The translations under genes were made by a program, and so were the position numbers. The notes beneath the pieces are model-generated. The model had not been told where the DNA came from. It was given only the letters and a program-made list of their open reading frames with translations, and did not search any database. Positions 1 through 13,670 of a stretch of DNA of 64,000 nt are shown here, piece after piece (position 1 is the first letter of the stretch; the number at the start of each line of letters is the position of its first letter). This stretch comes from Bombus terrestris (lineage: Eukaryota; Arthropoda; Insecta; Hymenoptera; Apidae): contig NW_025963604.1 of assembly GCF_910591885.1 (NCBI RefSeq), positions 248,001-312,000 of the forward strand, in the 5' to 3' direction.

Positions 1-50
1 GGGACACCGTTGGACATCGCTGGACACCGTTGGACATCGTTGGACACCGT
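1..50 (+). repeat. Left-truncated beta cassette at the window edge
   Basis: The first five units read gC, I, tC, tT, tC, which are the last five units of cassette beta. The H and gA units that normally precede gC lie outside the window. This shows that the array continues to the left of base 1. Confidence 0.85.
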
Positions 51-780
51 GGGACAACGTGGGACAACGTGGGACAACGTGGGACAACGTGGGACAACGT
101 GGGACAACGTGGGACAACGTGGGACAACGTGGGACAACGTGGGACATCGTGGGACAACGTGGGACAACGTGGGACAACGTGGGACATCGTGGGACAACGT
201 GGGACAACGTGGGACAACGTGGGACAACGTGGGACATCGTTGGACACCGTTGGACACCGTGGGACAACGTGGGACAACGTGGGACAACGTGGGACAACGT
301 GGGACAACGTGGGACAACGTGGGACAACGTGGGACATCGTGGGACAACGTGGGACAACGTGGGACAACGTGGGACAACGTGGGACAACGTGGGACACCGT
401 TGGACACCGTTGGACACCGTTGGACACCGTTGGACATCGTTGGACACCGTGGGACAACGTGGGACAACGTGGGACAACGTGGGAAACCGTGGAACAACGT
501 GGGACAACGTGGGACATCGTGGGACAACGTGGGACAACGTGGGACAACGTGGGACACCGTTGGACACCGTTGGACACCGTTGGACACCGTTGGACATCGT
601 TGGACACCGTGGGACAACGTGGGACAACGTGGGACAACGTGGGACACCGTTGGACACCGTTGGACACCGTTGGACACCGTTGGACATCGTTGGACACCGT
701 GGGACAACGTGGGACAACGTGGGACAACGTGGGAAACCATGGAACAACGTGGGACAACGTGGGACAACGTGGGACAACGT

Positions 781-940
781 GGGACACCGTTGGACACCGT
801 TGGACACCGTTGGACACCGTTGGACATCGTTGGACACCGTGGGACAACGTGGGACAACGTGGGACAACGTGGGAAACCATGGAACAACGTGGGACAACGT
901 GGGACACCGTTGGACATCGTTGGACATCGTTGGACACCGT
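781..940 (+). repeat. Cassette alpha, first complete copy (160-bp, 16-unit phrase)
   Basis: The unit order is gC, tC, tC, tC, tT, tC, gA, gA, gA, F, G, gA, gC, tT, tT, tC. The same 16-unit order is seen at 1401-1560, 2691-2850 and 3311-3470, at many places in the middle of the window, and at 63801-63960 at the far end. F (GGGAAACCAT) is almost always followed by G (GGAACAACGT), and their junction creates CCATGG, an NcoI site and the main source of in-phase ATG triplets on the + strand. Shortened forms also occur: gC-tC-tC-tC-tT-tC without F-G, and F-G without the leading block. The phrase is a higher-order repeat unit, not a gene. Confidence 0.9.
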
Positions 941-1870
941 GGGACAACGTGGGACAACGTGGGACAACGTGGGACAACGTGGGAAACCATGGAACAACGT
1001 GGGACAACGTGGGACAACGTGGGACAACGTGGGACAACGTGGGACAACGTGGGACAACGTGGGACAACGTGGGACAACGTGGGACAACGTGGGACAACGT
1101 GGGACATCGTGGGACAACGTGGGACAACGTGGGACAACGTGGGACAACGTGGGACAACGTGGGACAACGTGGGACAACGTGGGACAACGTGGGACACCGT
1201 TGGACATCGTTGGACACCGTGGGACAACGTGGGACAACGTGGGACAACGTGGGACAACGTGGGACAACGTGGGACACCGTTGGACATCGTTGGACACCGT
1301 GGGACAACGTGGGACAACGTGGGACAACGTGGGAAACCATGGAACAACGTGGGACAACGTGGGACATCGTGGGACAACGTGGGACAACGTGGGACAACGT
1401 GGGACACCGTTGGACACCGTTGGACACCGTTGGACACCGTTGGACATCGTTGGACACCGTGGGACAACGTGGGACAACGTGGGACAACGTGGGAAACCAT
1501 GGAACAACGTGGGACAACGTGGGACACCGTTGGACATCGTTGGACATCGTTGGACACCGTGGGACAACGTGGGACAACGTGGGACAACGTGGGACAACGT
1601 GGGAAACCATGGAACAACGTGGGACAACGTGGGACAACGTGGGACAACGTGGGACAACGTGGGACAACGTGGGACAACGTGGGACAACGTGGGACACCGT
1701 TGGACACCGTTGGACACCGTTGGACACCGTTGGACATCGTTGGACACCGTGGGACAACGTGGGACAACGTGGGACAACGTGGGAAACCATGGAACAACGT
1801 GGGACAACGTGGGACACCGTTTGACATCGTTGGACATCGTTGGACACCGTGGGACAACGTGGGACAACGT

Positions 1871-1940
1871 GGGAAAACGTGGGACAACGTGGGACACCGT
1901 TGGACATCGCTGGACACCGTTGGACATCGTTGGACACCGT
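1871..1940 (+). repeat. Cassette beta, first complete copy (70-bp, 7-unit phrase)
   Basis: The unit order is H, gA, gC, I, tC, tT, tC. I (TGGACATCGC) is nearly always found in this context, three units after H (GGGAAAACGT). Other copies include those around H 6071, 7481, 24021, 33451, 33661, 48201, 49071 and 63031 (63031-63100). Beta commonly lies two gA units downstream of the tail of alpha (gC, tT, tT, tC), so alpha and beta often travel together. A partial variant with only the D-like context is seen at 16621, where I follows tT. Confidence 0.88.
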
Positions 1941-4050
1941 GGGACAACGTGGGACAACGTGGGACAACGTGGGACAACGTGGGACAACGTGGGACAACGT
2001 GGGACAACGTGGGACAACGTGGGACAACGTGGGACATCGTGGGACAACGTGGGACAACGTGGGACAACGTGGGACATCGTGGGACAACGTGGGACAACGT
2101 GGGACAACGTGGGACAACGTGGGACATCGTTGGACACCGTTGGACACCGTGGGACAACGTGGGACAACGTGGGACCACGTGGGACAACGTGGGACAACGT
2201 GGGACAACGTGGGACAACGTGGGACATCGTGGGACAACGTGGGACAACGTGGGACAACGTGGGACAACGTGGGACAACGTGGGACACCGTTGGACACCGT
2301 TGGACACCGTTGGACACCGTTGGACATCGTTGGACACCGTGGGACAACGTGGGACAACGTGGGACAACGTGGGAAACCATGGAACAACGTGGGACAACGT
2401 GGGACATCGTGGGACAACGTGGGACAACGTGGGACAACGTGGGACACCGTTGGACACCGTTGGACACCGTTGGACACCGTTGGACATCGTTGGACACCGT
2501 GGGACAACGTGGGACAACGTGGGACAACGTGGGACACCGTTGGACACCGTTGGACACCGTTGGACACCGTTGGACATCGTTGGACACCGTGGGACAACGT
2601 GGGACAACGTGGGACAACGTGGGAAACCATGGAACAACGTGGGACAACGTGGGACATCGTGGGACAACGTGGGACAACGTGGGACAACGTGGGACACCGT
2701 TGGACACCGTTGGACACCGTTGGACACCGTTGGACATCGTTGGACACCGTGGGACAACGTGGGACAACGTGGGACAACGTGGGAAACCATGGAACAACGT
2801 GGGACAACGTGGGACACCGTTGGACATCGTTGGACATCGTTGGACACCGTGGGACAACGTGGGACAACGTGGGACAACGTGGGACAACGTGGGAAACCAT
2901 GGAACAACGTGGGACAACGTGGGACAACGTGGGACAACGTGGGACAACGTGGGACAACGTGGGACAACGTGGGACACCGTGGGACAACGTGGGACAACGT
3001 GGGACAACGTGGGACAACGTGGGACAACGTGGGACATCGTGGGACAACGTGGGACAACGTGGGACAACGTGGGACAACGTGGGACAACGTGGGACAACGT
3101 GGGACAACGTGGGACAACGTGGGACACCGTTGGACATCGTTGGACACCGTGGGACAACGTGGGACAACGTGGGACAACGTGGGACACCGTTGGACATCGT
3201 TGGACACCGTGGGACAACGTGGGACAACGTGGGACAACGTGGGAAACCATGGAACAACGTGGGACAACGTGGGACATCGTGGGACAACGTGGGACAACGT
3301 GGGACAACGTGGGACACCGTTGGACACCGTTGGACACCGTTGGACACCGTTGGACATCGTTGGACACCGTGGGACAACGTGGGACAACGTGGGACAACGT
3401 GGGAAACCATGGAACAACGTGGGACAACGTGGGACACCGTTGGACATCGTTGGACATCGTTGGACACCGTGGGACAACGTGGGACAACGTGGGACAACGT
3501 GGGACAACGTGGGAAACCATGGAACAACGTGGGACAACGTGGGACAACGTGGGACAACGTGGGACAACGTGGGACAACGTGGGACAACGTGGGACAACGT
3601 GGGACAACGTGGGACAACGTGGGACAACGTGGGACATCGTGGGACAACGTGGGACAACGTGGGACAACGTGGGACAACGTGGGACATCGTTGGACACCGT
3701 TGGACACCGTGGGACAACGTGGGACAACGTGGGACAACGTGGGACAACGTGGGACAACGTGGGACAACGTGGGACAACGTGGGACAACGTGGGACAACGT
3801 GGGACAACGTGGGACAACGTGGGACAACGTGGGACAACGTGGGACAACGTGGGACAACGTGGGACATCGTGGGACAACGTGGGACAACGTTGGACACCGT
3901 GGGACACCGTTGGACACCGTTGGACATCGTTGGACACCGTGGGACAACGTGGGACAACGTGGGACAACGTGGGACAACGTGGGACAACGTGGGACAACGT
4001 GGGACAACGTGGGACAACGTGGGACAACGTGGGACAACGTGGGACAACGT

Positions 4051-4900
4051 GGGACATCGTTTGACAACGTGGGACAACGTGGGACAACGTGGGACAACGT
4101 GGGACACCGTTGGACAACGTGGGACACCGTTGGACATCGTTGGACACCGTGGGACAACGTGGGACAACGTGGGAAAACGTGGGACAACGTGGGACAACGT
4201 GGGACAACGTGGGACAACGTGGGACAACGTGGGACAACGTGGGACATCGTGGGACAACGTGGGACAACGTGGGACAACGTGGGACAACGTGGGACAACGT
4301 GGGACACCGTTGGACATCGTTGGACACCGTGGGACAACGTGGGACAACGTGGGACAACGTGGGACACCGTTGGACACCGTTGGACACCGTTGGACACCGT
4401 TGGACATCGTTGGACACCGTGGGACAACGTGGGACAACGTGGGACAACGTGGGAAACCATGGAAAAACGTGGGACAACGTGGGACACCGTTGGACATCGT
4501 TGGACAACGTGGGACAACGTGGGACAACGTGGGACAACGTGGGACAACGTGGGACAACGTGGGACAACGTGGGACACCGTTGGACACCGTGGGACACCGT
4601 TGGACACCGTTGGACATCGTTGGACACCGTGGGACAACGTGGGACAACGTGGGACAACGTGGGACAACGTGGGACAACGTGGGACACCGTTGGACACCGT
4701 GGGACAACGTGGGACAACGTGGGACCACGTGGGACAACGTGGGACAACGTGGGACAACGTGGGACAACGTGGGACAACGTGGGACAACGTGGGACAACGT
4801 GGGACAACGTGGGACAACGTGGGACAACGTGGGACAACGTGGGACAACGTGGGACAACGTGGGACAACGTGGGACAACGTGGTACAACGTGGGACATCGT
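4051..4900 (+). repeat. TTGACAACGT-GGTACAACGT module, copy 1
   Basis: The module opens with gT then TTGACAACGT (4061), has tA at 4111, F followed by GGAAAAACGT at 4451/4461, GGGACCACGT at 4721 and GGTACAACGT at 4881, and closes with gT. Five further copies have the same markers in the same order with nearly the same spacing. TTGACAACGT to GGAAAAACGT is 400 or 410 bp, to GGGACCACGT 660 or 670 bp, and to GGTACAACGT 820-850 bp. Spacing differs only by whole units, mostly in runs of gA. TTGACAACGT creates a TGA in one frame. Confidence 0.88.
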
Positions 4901-5120
4901 GGGACAACGTGGGACAACGTGGGACAACGTGGGACAACGTGGGACAACGTGGGACACCGTTGGACATCGTTGGACACCGTGGGACAACGTGGGACACCGT
5001 TGGACAACGTGGGACAACGTGGGACCACGTGGGACAACGTGGGACAACGTGGGACAACGTGGGACAACGTGGGACACCGTTGGACATCGTTGGACAACGT
5101 GGGACAACGTGGGACAACGT

Positions 5121-7650
5121 GGGAAAACGAGGGACAACGTGGGACACCGTTGGACATCGCTGGACACCGTTGGACATCGTTGGACACCGTGGGACAACGT
5201 GGGACAACGTGGGACAACGTGGGACAACGTGGGACAACGTGGGACAACGTGGGACAACGTGGGACAACGTGGGACAACGTGGGACAACGTGGGACAACGT
5301 GGGACATCGTGGGACAACGTGGGACAACGTGGGACAACGTGGGACAACGTGGGACATCGTTGGACACCGTTGGACACCGTGGGACAACGTGGGACAACGT
5401 GGGACCACGTGGGACAACGTGGGACAACGTAGGAAACCATGGAACAACGTGGGACAACGTGGGACATCGTGGGACAACGTGGGACAACGTGGGACAACGT
5501 GGGAAACCATGGAACAACGTGGGACAACGTGGGACACCGTTGGACATCGTGGGACAACGTGGGACAACGTGGGACAACGTGGGACAACGTGGGACAACGT
5601 GGGACAACGTGGGACAACGTGGGACAACGTGGGACCACGTGGGACAACGTGGGACAACGTGGGACAACGTGGGACAACGTGGGACATCGTGGGACAACGT
5701 GGGACAACGTGGGACAACGTGGGACAACGTGGGACAACGTGGGACACCGTTGGACACCGTTGGACACCGTTGGACACCGTTGGACATCGTTGGACACCGT
5801 GGGACAACGTGGGACAACGTGGGACAACGTGGGAAACCATGGAACAACGTGGGACAACGTGGTACACCGTTGGACATCGTTGGACATCGTTGGACACCGT
5901 GGGACAACGTGGGACAACGTAGGAAAACGTGGGACAACGTGGGACACCGTTGGACATCGCTGGACACCGTTGGACATCTTTGGACACCGTGGGACAACGT
6001 GGGACAACGTGGGACAACGTGGGACAACGTGGGACAATGTGGGACAACGTGGGACAACGTGGGACAACGTGGGAAAACGTGGGACAACGTGGGACACCGT
6101 TGGACATCGCTGGACACCGTTGGACATCGTTGGACACCGTGGGACAACGTGGGACAACGTGGGACAACGTGGGACAACGTGGGACAACGTGGGACAACGT
6201 GGGACAACGTGGGACAACGTGGGACAACGTGGGACAACGTGGGACATCGTGGGACAACGTGGGACAACGTGGGACAACGTGGGACAACGTGGGACATCGT
6301 TGGACACCGTTGGACACCGTGGGACAACGTGGGACAACGTGGGACAACGTGGGACAACGTGGGACAACGTGGGACAACGTGGGACAACGTGGGACAACGT
6401 GGGACAACGTGGGACAACGTGGGACAACGTGGGACAACGTGGGACAACGTGGGAAACCATGGAACAACGTGGGACAACGTGGGACACCGTTGGACATCGT
6501 TGGACATCGTTGGACACCGTGGGACAACGTGGGACAACGTGGGAAAACGTGGGACAACGTGGGACACCGTTGGACATCGCTGGACACCGTTGGACATCGT
6601 TGGACACCGTGGGACAACGTGGGACAACGTGGGACAACGTGGGACAACGTGGGACAACGTGGGACAACGTGGGACAACGTGGGACAACGTGGGACAACGT
6701 GGGACAACGTGGGACATCGTGGGACAACGTGGGACACCGTGGGACACCGTGGGACAACGTGGGACATCGTTGGACACCGTTGGACACCGTGGGACAACGT
6801 GGGACAACGTGGGACCACGTGGGACAACGTGGGACAACGTAGGAAACCATGGAACAACGTGGGACAACGTGGGACACCGTGGGACAACGTGGGACAACGT
6901 GGGACAACGTGGGAAACCATGGAACAACGTGGGACAACGTGGGACACCGTTGGACATCGTGGGACAACGTGGGACAACGTGGGACAACGTGGGACAACGT
7001 GGGACAACGTGGGACAACGTGGGACAACGTGGGACAACGTGGGACCACGTGGGACAACGTGGGACAACGTGGGACAACGTGGGACAACGTGGGACATCGT
7101 GGGACAACGTGGGACAACGTGGGACAACGTGGGACAACGTGGGACAACGTGGGACACCGTTGGACACCGTTGGACACCGTTGGACACCGTTGGACATCGT
7201 TGGACACCGTGGGACAACGTGGGACAACGTGGGACAACGTAGGAAACCATGGAACAACGTGGGACAACGTGGGACACCGTTGGACATCGTTGGACATCGT
7301 TGGACACCGTGGGACAACGTGGGACAACGTAGGAAAACGTGGGACAACGTGGGACACCGTTGGACATCGCTGGACACCGTTGGACATCGTTGGACACCGT
7401 GGGACAACGTGGGACAACGTGGGACAACGTCGGACAACGTGGGACAATGTGGGACAACGTGGGACAACGTGGGACAACGTGGGAAAACGTGGGACAACGT
7501 GGGACACCGTTGGACATCGCTGGACACCGTTGGACATCGTTGGACACCGTGGGACAACGTGGGGCAACGTGGGACAACGTGGGACAACGTGGGACAACGT
7601 GGGACAACGTGGGACAACGTGGGACAACGTGGGACAACGTGGGACAACGT
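5121..7650 (+). repeat. 1,410-bp tandem duplication
   Basis: Copy 1 runs from about 5121 and copy 2 from about 6541. Paired markers 1,410 bp apart are GGGACCACGT 5401/6811, AGGAAACCAT 5431/6841, F 5501/6911, GGGACCACGT 5631/7041, AGGAAAACGT 5921/7331, GGGACAATGT 6031/7441, H 6071/7481 and I 6101/7511. At the left edge the offset is 1,420 (I 5151/6571), so one unit differs. Colinearity is lost at about 6241/7651. AGGAAACCAT and AGGAAAACGT each create a TAG, so the stop codons are duplicated with the block. Confidence 0.9.
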
Positions 7651-8650
7651 GGGAAACCATGGAACAACGTGGGACAACGTGGGACACCGTTGGACATCGT
7701 TGGACATCGTTGGACACCGTGGGACAACGTGGGACATCGTGGGACAACGTGGGACAACGTGGGACAACGTGGGACATCGTGGGACAACGTGGGACAACGT
7801 GGGACAACGTGGGACAACGTGGGACATCGTTGGACACCGTTGGACACCGTGGGACAACGTGGGACAACGTGGGACCACGTGGGACAACGTGGGACAACGT
7901 GGGACAACGTGGGACAACGTGGGACAACGTGGGACAACGTGGGACAACGTGGGACACCGTTGGACACCGTTGGACACCGTTGGACACCGTTGGACATCGT
8001 TGGACACCGTGGGACAACGTGGGACAACGTGGGACAACGTGGCAAACCATGGGACAACGTGGGACAACGTGGGACATCGTGGGACAACGTGGGACAACGT
8101 GGGACAACGTGGGACACCGTTGGACACCGTTGGACACCGTTGGACACCGTTGGACATCGTTGGACACCGTGGGACAACGTGGGACAACGTGGGACAACGT
8201 GGGACACCGTTGGACACCGTTGGACACCGTTGGGCACCGTTGGACATCGTTGGACACCGTGGGACAACGTGGGACAACGTGGGACAACGTGGGAAACCAT
8301 GGAACAACGTGGGACAACGTGGGACATCGTGGGACAACGTGGGACAACGTGGGACAACGTGGGACACCGTTGGACACCGTTGGACACCGTTGGACACCGT
8401 TGGACATCGTTGGACACCGTGGGACAACGTGGGACAACGTGGGACAACGTGGGAAACCATGGAACAACGTGGGACAACGTGGGACACCGTTGGACATCGT
8501 TGGACATCGTTGGACACCGTGGGACAACGTGGGACAACGTGGGACAACGTGGGACATCGTGGGACAACGTGGGACAACGTGGGACAACGTGGGACAACGT
8601 GGGACAACGTGGGACAACGTGGGACAACGTGGGACAACGTGGGACAACGT

Positions 8651-9530
8651 GGGACATCGTTTGACAACGTGGGACAACGTGGGACAACGTGGGACAACGT
8701 GGGACACCGTTGGACAACGTGGGACACCGTTGAACATCGTTGGACACCGTGGGACAACGTGGGACAACGTGGGAAAACGTGGGACAACGTGGGACAACGT
8801 GGGACAACGTGGGACAACGTGGGACAACGTGGGACAACGTGGGACATCGTGGGACAACGTGGGACAACGTGGGACAACGTGGGACAACGTGGGACAACGT
8901 GGGACACCGTTGGACATCGTTGGACACCGTGGGACAACGTGGGACAACGTGGGACAACGTGGGACACCGTTGGACACCGTTGGACACCGTTGGACACCGT
9001 TGGACATCGTTGGACACCGTGGGACAACGTGGGACAACGTGGGACAACGTGGGAAACCATGGAAAAACGTGGGACAACGTGGGACACCGTTGGACATCGT
9101 TGGACAACGTGGGACAACGTGGGACAACGTGGGACAACGTGGGACAACGTGGGACAACGTGGGACAACGTGGGACACCGTTGGACACCGTGGGACACCGT
9201 TGGACACCGTTGGACATCGTTGGACACCGTGGGACAACGTGGGACAACGTGGGACAACGTGGGACAACGTGGGACAACGTGGGACACCGTTGGACACCGT
9301 GGGACAACGTGGGACAACGTGGGACCACGTGGGACAACGTGGGACAACGTGGGACAACGTGGGACAACGTGGGACAACGTGGGACAACGTGGGACAACGT
9401 GGGACAACGTGGGACAACGTGGGACAACGTGGGACAACGTGGGACAACGTGGGACAACGTGGGACAACGTGGGACAACGTGGGACAACGTGGGACAACGT
9501 GGGACAACGTGGTACAACGTGGGACATCGT
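8651..9530 (+). repeat. TTGACAACGT-GGTACAACGT module, copy 2
   Basis: The markers are TTGACAACGT 8661, tA 8711, TGAACATCGT 8731, GGAAAAACGT 9061, GGGACCACGT 9321 and GGTACAACGT 9511. It is offset from copy 1 by 4,600 bp up to GGGACCACGT and by 4,630 bp at GGTACAACGT, so three gA units were gained or lost in between. TGAACATCGT replaces the tT found at 4131 in copy 1 and is shared with copy 3. Confidence 0.88.
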
Positions 9531-11320
9531 GGGACAACGTGGGACAACGTGGGACAACGTGGGACAACGTGGGACAACGTGGGACACCGTTGGACATCGT
9601 TGGACACCGTGGGACAACGTGGGACACCGTTGGACAACGTGGGACACCGTTGGACATCGTTGGACACCGTGGGACAACGTGGGACAACGTGGGACATCGT
9701 GGGACAACGTGGGACAACGTGGGACAACGTGGGACAACGTGGGACATCGTTGGACACCGTTGGACACCGTGGGACAACGTGGGACAACGTGGGACCACGT
9801 GGGACAACGTGGGACAACGTGGGACAACGTGGGACAACGTGGGACATCGTGGGACAACGTGGGACAACGTGGGACAACGTGGGACAACGTGGGACAACGT
9901 GGGACAACGTGGGACAACGTGGGACAACGTGGGACACCGTTGGACACCGTTGGACACCGTTGGACACCGTTGGACATCGTTGGACACCGTGGGACAACGT
10001 GGGACAACGTGGGACAACGTGGGAAACCATGGAACAACGTGGGACAACGTGGGACACCGTTGGACATCGTTGGACATCGTTGGACACCGTGGGACAACGT
10101 GGGACAACGTAGGAAAACGTGGGACAACGTGGGACACCGTTGGACATCGCTGGACACCGTTGGACATCGTTGGACACCGTGGGACAACGTGGGACAACGT
10201 GGGACAACGTGGGACAACGTGGGACAACGTGGGACAACGTGGGACAACGTGGGACAACGTGGGAAACCATGGAACAACGTGGGACAACGTGGGACACCGT
10301 TGGACATCGTTGGACATCGTTGGACACCGTGGGACAACGTGGGACAACGTGGGAAAACGTGGGACAACGTGGGACACCGTTGGACATCGCTGGACACCGT
10401 TGGACATCGTTGGACACCGTGGGACAACGTGGGACAACGTGGGACAACGTGGGACAACGTGGGACAACGTGGGACAACGTGGGACCACGTGGGACAACGT
10501 GGGACAACGTGGGACAACGTGGGACAACGTGGGACAACGTGGGACATCGTGGGACAACGTGGGACAACGTGGGACAACGTGGGACAACGTGGGACAACGT
10601 GGGACACCGTTGGACACCGTTGGACACCGTTGGACACCGTTGGACATCGTTGGACACCGTGGGACAACGTGGGACAACGTGGGACAACGTGGGAAACCAT
10701 GGAACAACGTGGGACAACGTGGGACATCGTGGGACAACGTGGGACAACGTGGGACAACGTGGGACACCGTTGGACACCGTTGGACACCGTTGGACACCGT
10801 TGGACATCGTTGGACACCGTGGGACAACGTGGGACAACGTGGGACAACGTGGGACACCGTTGGACACCGTTGGACACCGTTGGACACCGTTGGACATCGT
10901 TGGACACCGTGGGACAACGTGGGACAACGTGGGACAACGTGGGAAACCATGGAACAACGTGGGACAACGTGGGACATCGTGGGACAACGTGGGACAACGT
11001 GGGACAACGTGGGACACCGTTGGACACCGTTGGACACCGTTGGACACCGTTGGACATCGTTGGACACCGTGGGACAACGTGGGACAACGTGGGACAACGT
11101 GGGACAACGTGGGACAACGTAGGAAACCATGGAACAACGTGGGACAACGTGGGACACCGTTGGACATCGTTGGACATCGTTGGACACCGTGGGACAACGT
11201 GGGACAACGTGGGACAACGTGGGACATCGTGGGACAACGTGGGACAACGTGGGACAACGTGGGACAACGTGGGACAACGTGGGACAACGTGGGACAACGT
11301 GGGACAACGTGGGACAACGT

Positions 11321-12190
11321 GGGACATCGTTTGACAACGTGGGACAACGTGGGACAACGTGGGACAACGTGGGACACCGTTGGACAACGTGGGACACCGT
11401 TGAACATCGTTGGACACCGTGGGACAACGTGGGACAACGTGGGACAACGTGGGACAACGTGGGACAACGTGGGACAACGTGGGACAACGTGGGACAACGT
11501 GGGACAACGTGGGACATCGTGGGACAACGTGGGACAACGTGGGACAACGTGGGACAACGTGGGACAACGTGGGACACCGTTGGACATCGTTGGACACCGT
11601 GGGACAACGTGGGACAACGTGGGACAACGTGGGACACCGTTGGACACCGTTGGACACCGTTGGACACCGTTGGACATCGTTGGACACCGTGGGACAACGT
11701 GGGACAACGTGGGACAACGTGGGAAACCATGGAAAAACGTGGGACAACGTGGGACACCGTTGGACATCGTTGGACAACGTGGGACAACGTGGGACAACGT
11801 GGGACAACGTGGGACAACGTGGGACAACGTGGGACAACGTGGGACACCGTTGGACACCGTGGGACACCGTTGGACACCGTTGGACATCGTTGGACACCGT
11901 GGGACAACGTGGGACAACGTGGGACAACGTGGGACAACGTGGGACAACGTGGGACACCGTTGGACACCGTGGGACAACGTGGGACAACGTGGGACCACGT
12001 GGGACAACGTGGGACAACGTGGGACAACGTGGGACAACGTGGGACAACGTGGGACAACGTGGGACAACGTGGGACAACGTGGGACAACGTGGGACAACGT
12101 GGGACAACGTGGGACAACGTGGGACAACGTGGGACAACGTGGGACAACGTGGGACAACGTGGGACAACGTGGTACAACGTGGGACATCGT
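11321..12190 (+). repeat. TTGACAACGT-GGTACAACGT module, copy 3
   Basis: The markers are TTGACAACGT 11331, TGAACATCGT 11401, GGAAAAACGT 11731, GGGACCACGT 11991 and GGTACAACGT 12171. It lies 2,670 bp after copy 2 and shares the private unit TGAACATCGT with it, so copies 2 and 3 are the closest relatives. H, present at 8771 in copy 2, is gA here. Confidence 0.88.
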
Positions 12191-13670
12191 GGGACAACGT
12201 GGGACAACGTGGGACAACGTGGGACAACGTGGGACAACGTGGGACACCGTTGGACATCGTTGGACACCGTGGGACAACGTGGGACACCGTTGGACAACGT
12301 GGGACACCGTTGGACATCGTTGGACACCGTGGGACAACGTGGGACACCGTTGGACATCGTTGGACACCGTGGGACAACGTGGGACAACGTGGGACAACTT
12401 GGGACACCGTTGGACACCGTTGGACACCGTTGGACACCGTTGGACAACGTGGGACCACGTGGGACACCGTTGGACACCGTTGGACACCGTTGGACATCGT
12501 TGGACACCGTGGGACAACGTGGGACAACGTGGGACCACGTGGGACAACGTGGGACAACGTGGGACAACGTGGGACAACGTGGGACACCGTTGGACATCGT
12601 TGGACAACGTGGGACAACGTGGGACAACGTGGGACAACGTGGGACAACGTGGGACAACGTGGGACACCGTTCGACATCGTTGGACAACGTGGGACAACGT
12701 GGGACAACGTGGGACAACGTGGGACAACGTGGGACAACGTGGGACAACGTGGGACACCGTTGGACACCGTGGGACACCGTTGGACACCGTTGGACACCGT
12801 TGGACATCGTTGGACACCGTGGGACAACGTGGGACAACGTGGGACAACGTGGGACAACGTGGGAAACCATGGAACAACGTGGGACAACGTGGGACACCGT
12901 TGGACATCGTTGGACATCGTTGGACACCGTGGGACAACGTGGGACAACGTGGGACAACGTGGGACAACGTGGGACAACGTGGGACACCGTTGGACACCGT
13001 TGGACACCGTTGGACACCGTTGGACATCGTTGGACACCGTGGGACAACGTGGGACAACGTGGGACAACGTGGGAAACCATGGAACAACGTGGGACAACGT
13101 GGGACATCGTGGGACAACGTGGGACAACGTGGGACAACGTGGGAAACCATGGAACAACGTGGGACAACGTGGGACACCGTTGGACATCGTTGGACATCGT
13201 TGGACACCGTGGGACAACGTGGGACAACGTGGGACACCGTTGGACACCGTTGGACACCGTGGGACACCGTTGGACACCGTTGGACACCGTTGGACATCGT
13301 TGGACACCGTGGGACAACGTGGGACAACGTGGGACAACGTGGGACAACGTGGGAAACCATGGAACAACGTGGGACAACGTGGGACACCGTTGGACATCGT
13401 TGGACATCGTTGGACACCGTGGGACAACGTGGGACAACGTGGGACAACGTGGGACAACGTGGGACAACGTGGGACACCGTTGGACACCGTTGGACACCGT
13501 TGGACACCGTTGGACATCGTTGGACACCGTGGGACAACGTGGGACAACGTGGGACAACGTGGGACACCGTTGGACACCGTTGGACACCGTTGGACACCGT
13601 TGGACATCGTTGGACACCGTGGGACAACGTGGGACAACGTGGGACAACGTGGGAAACCATGGAACAACGT

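Noticed and set aside
1821..1830. TTGACA units as a bacterial -35 promoter element
   Set aside because: TTGACATCGT and TTGACAACGT contain TTGACA, but no TATAAT-like sequence lies 16-18 bp downstream, and the setting is a eukaryotic-type satellite.
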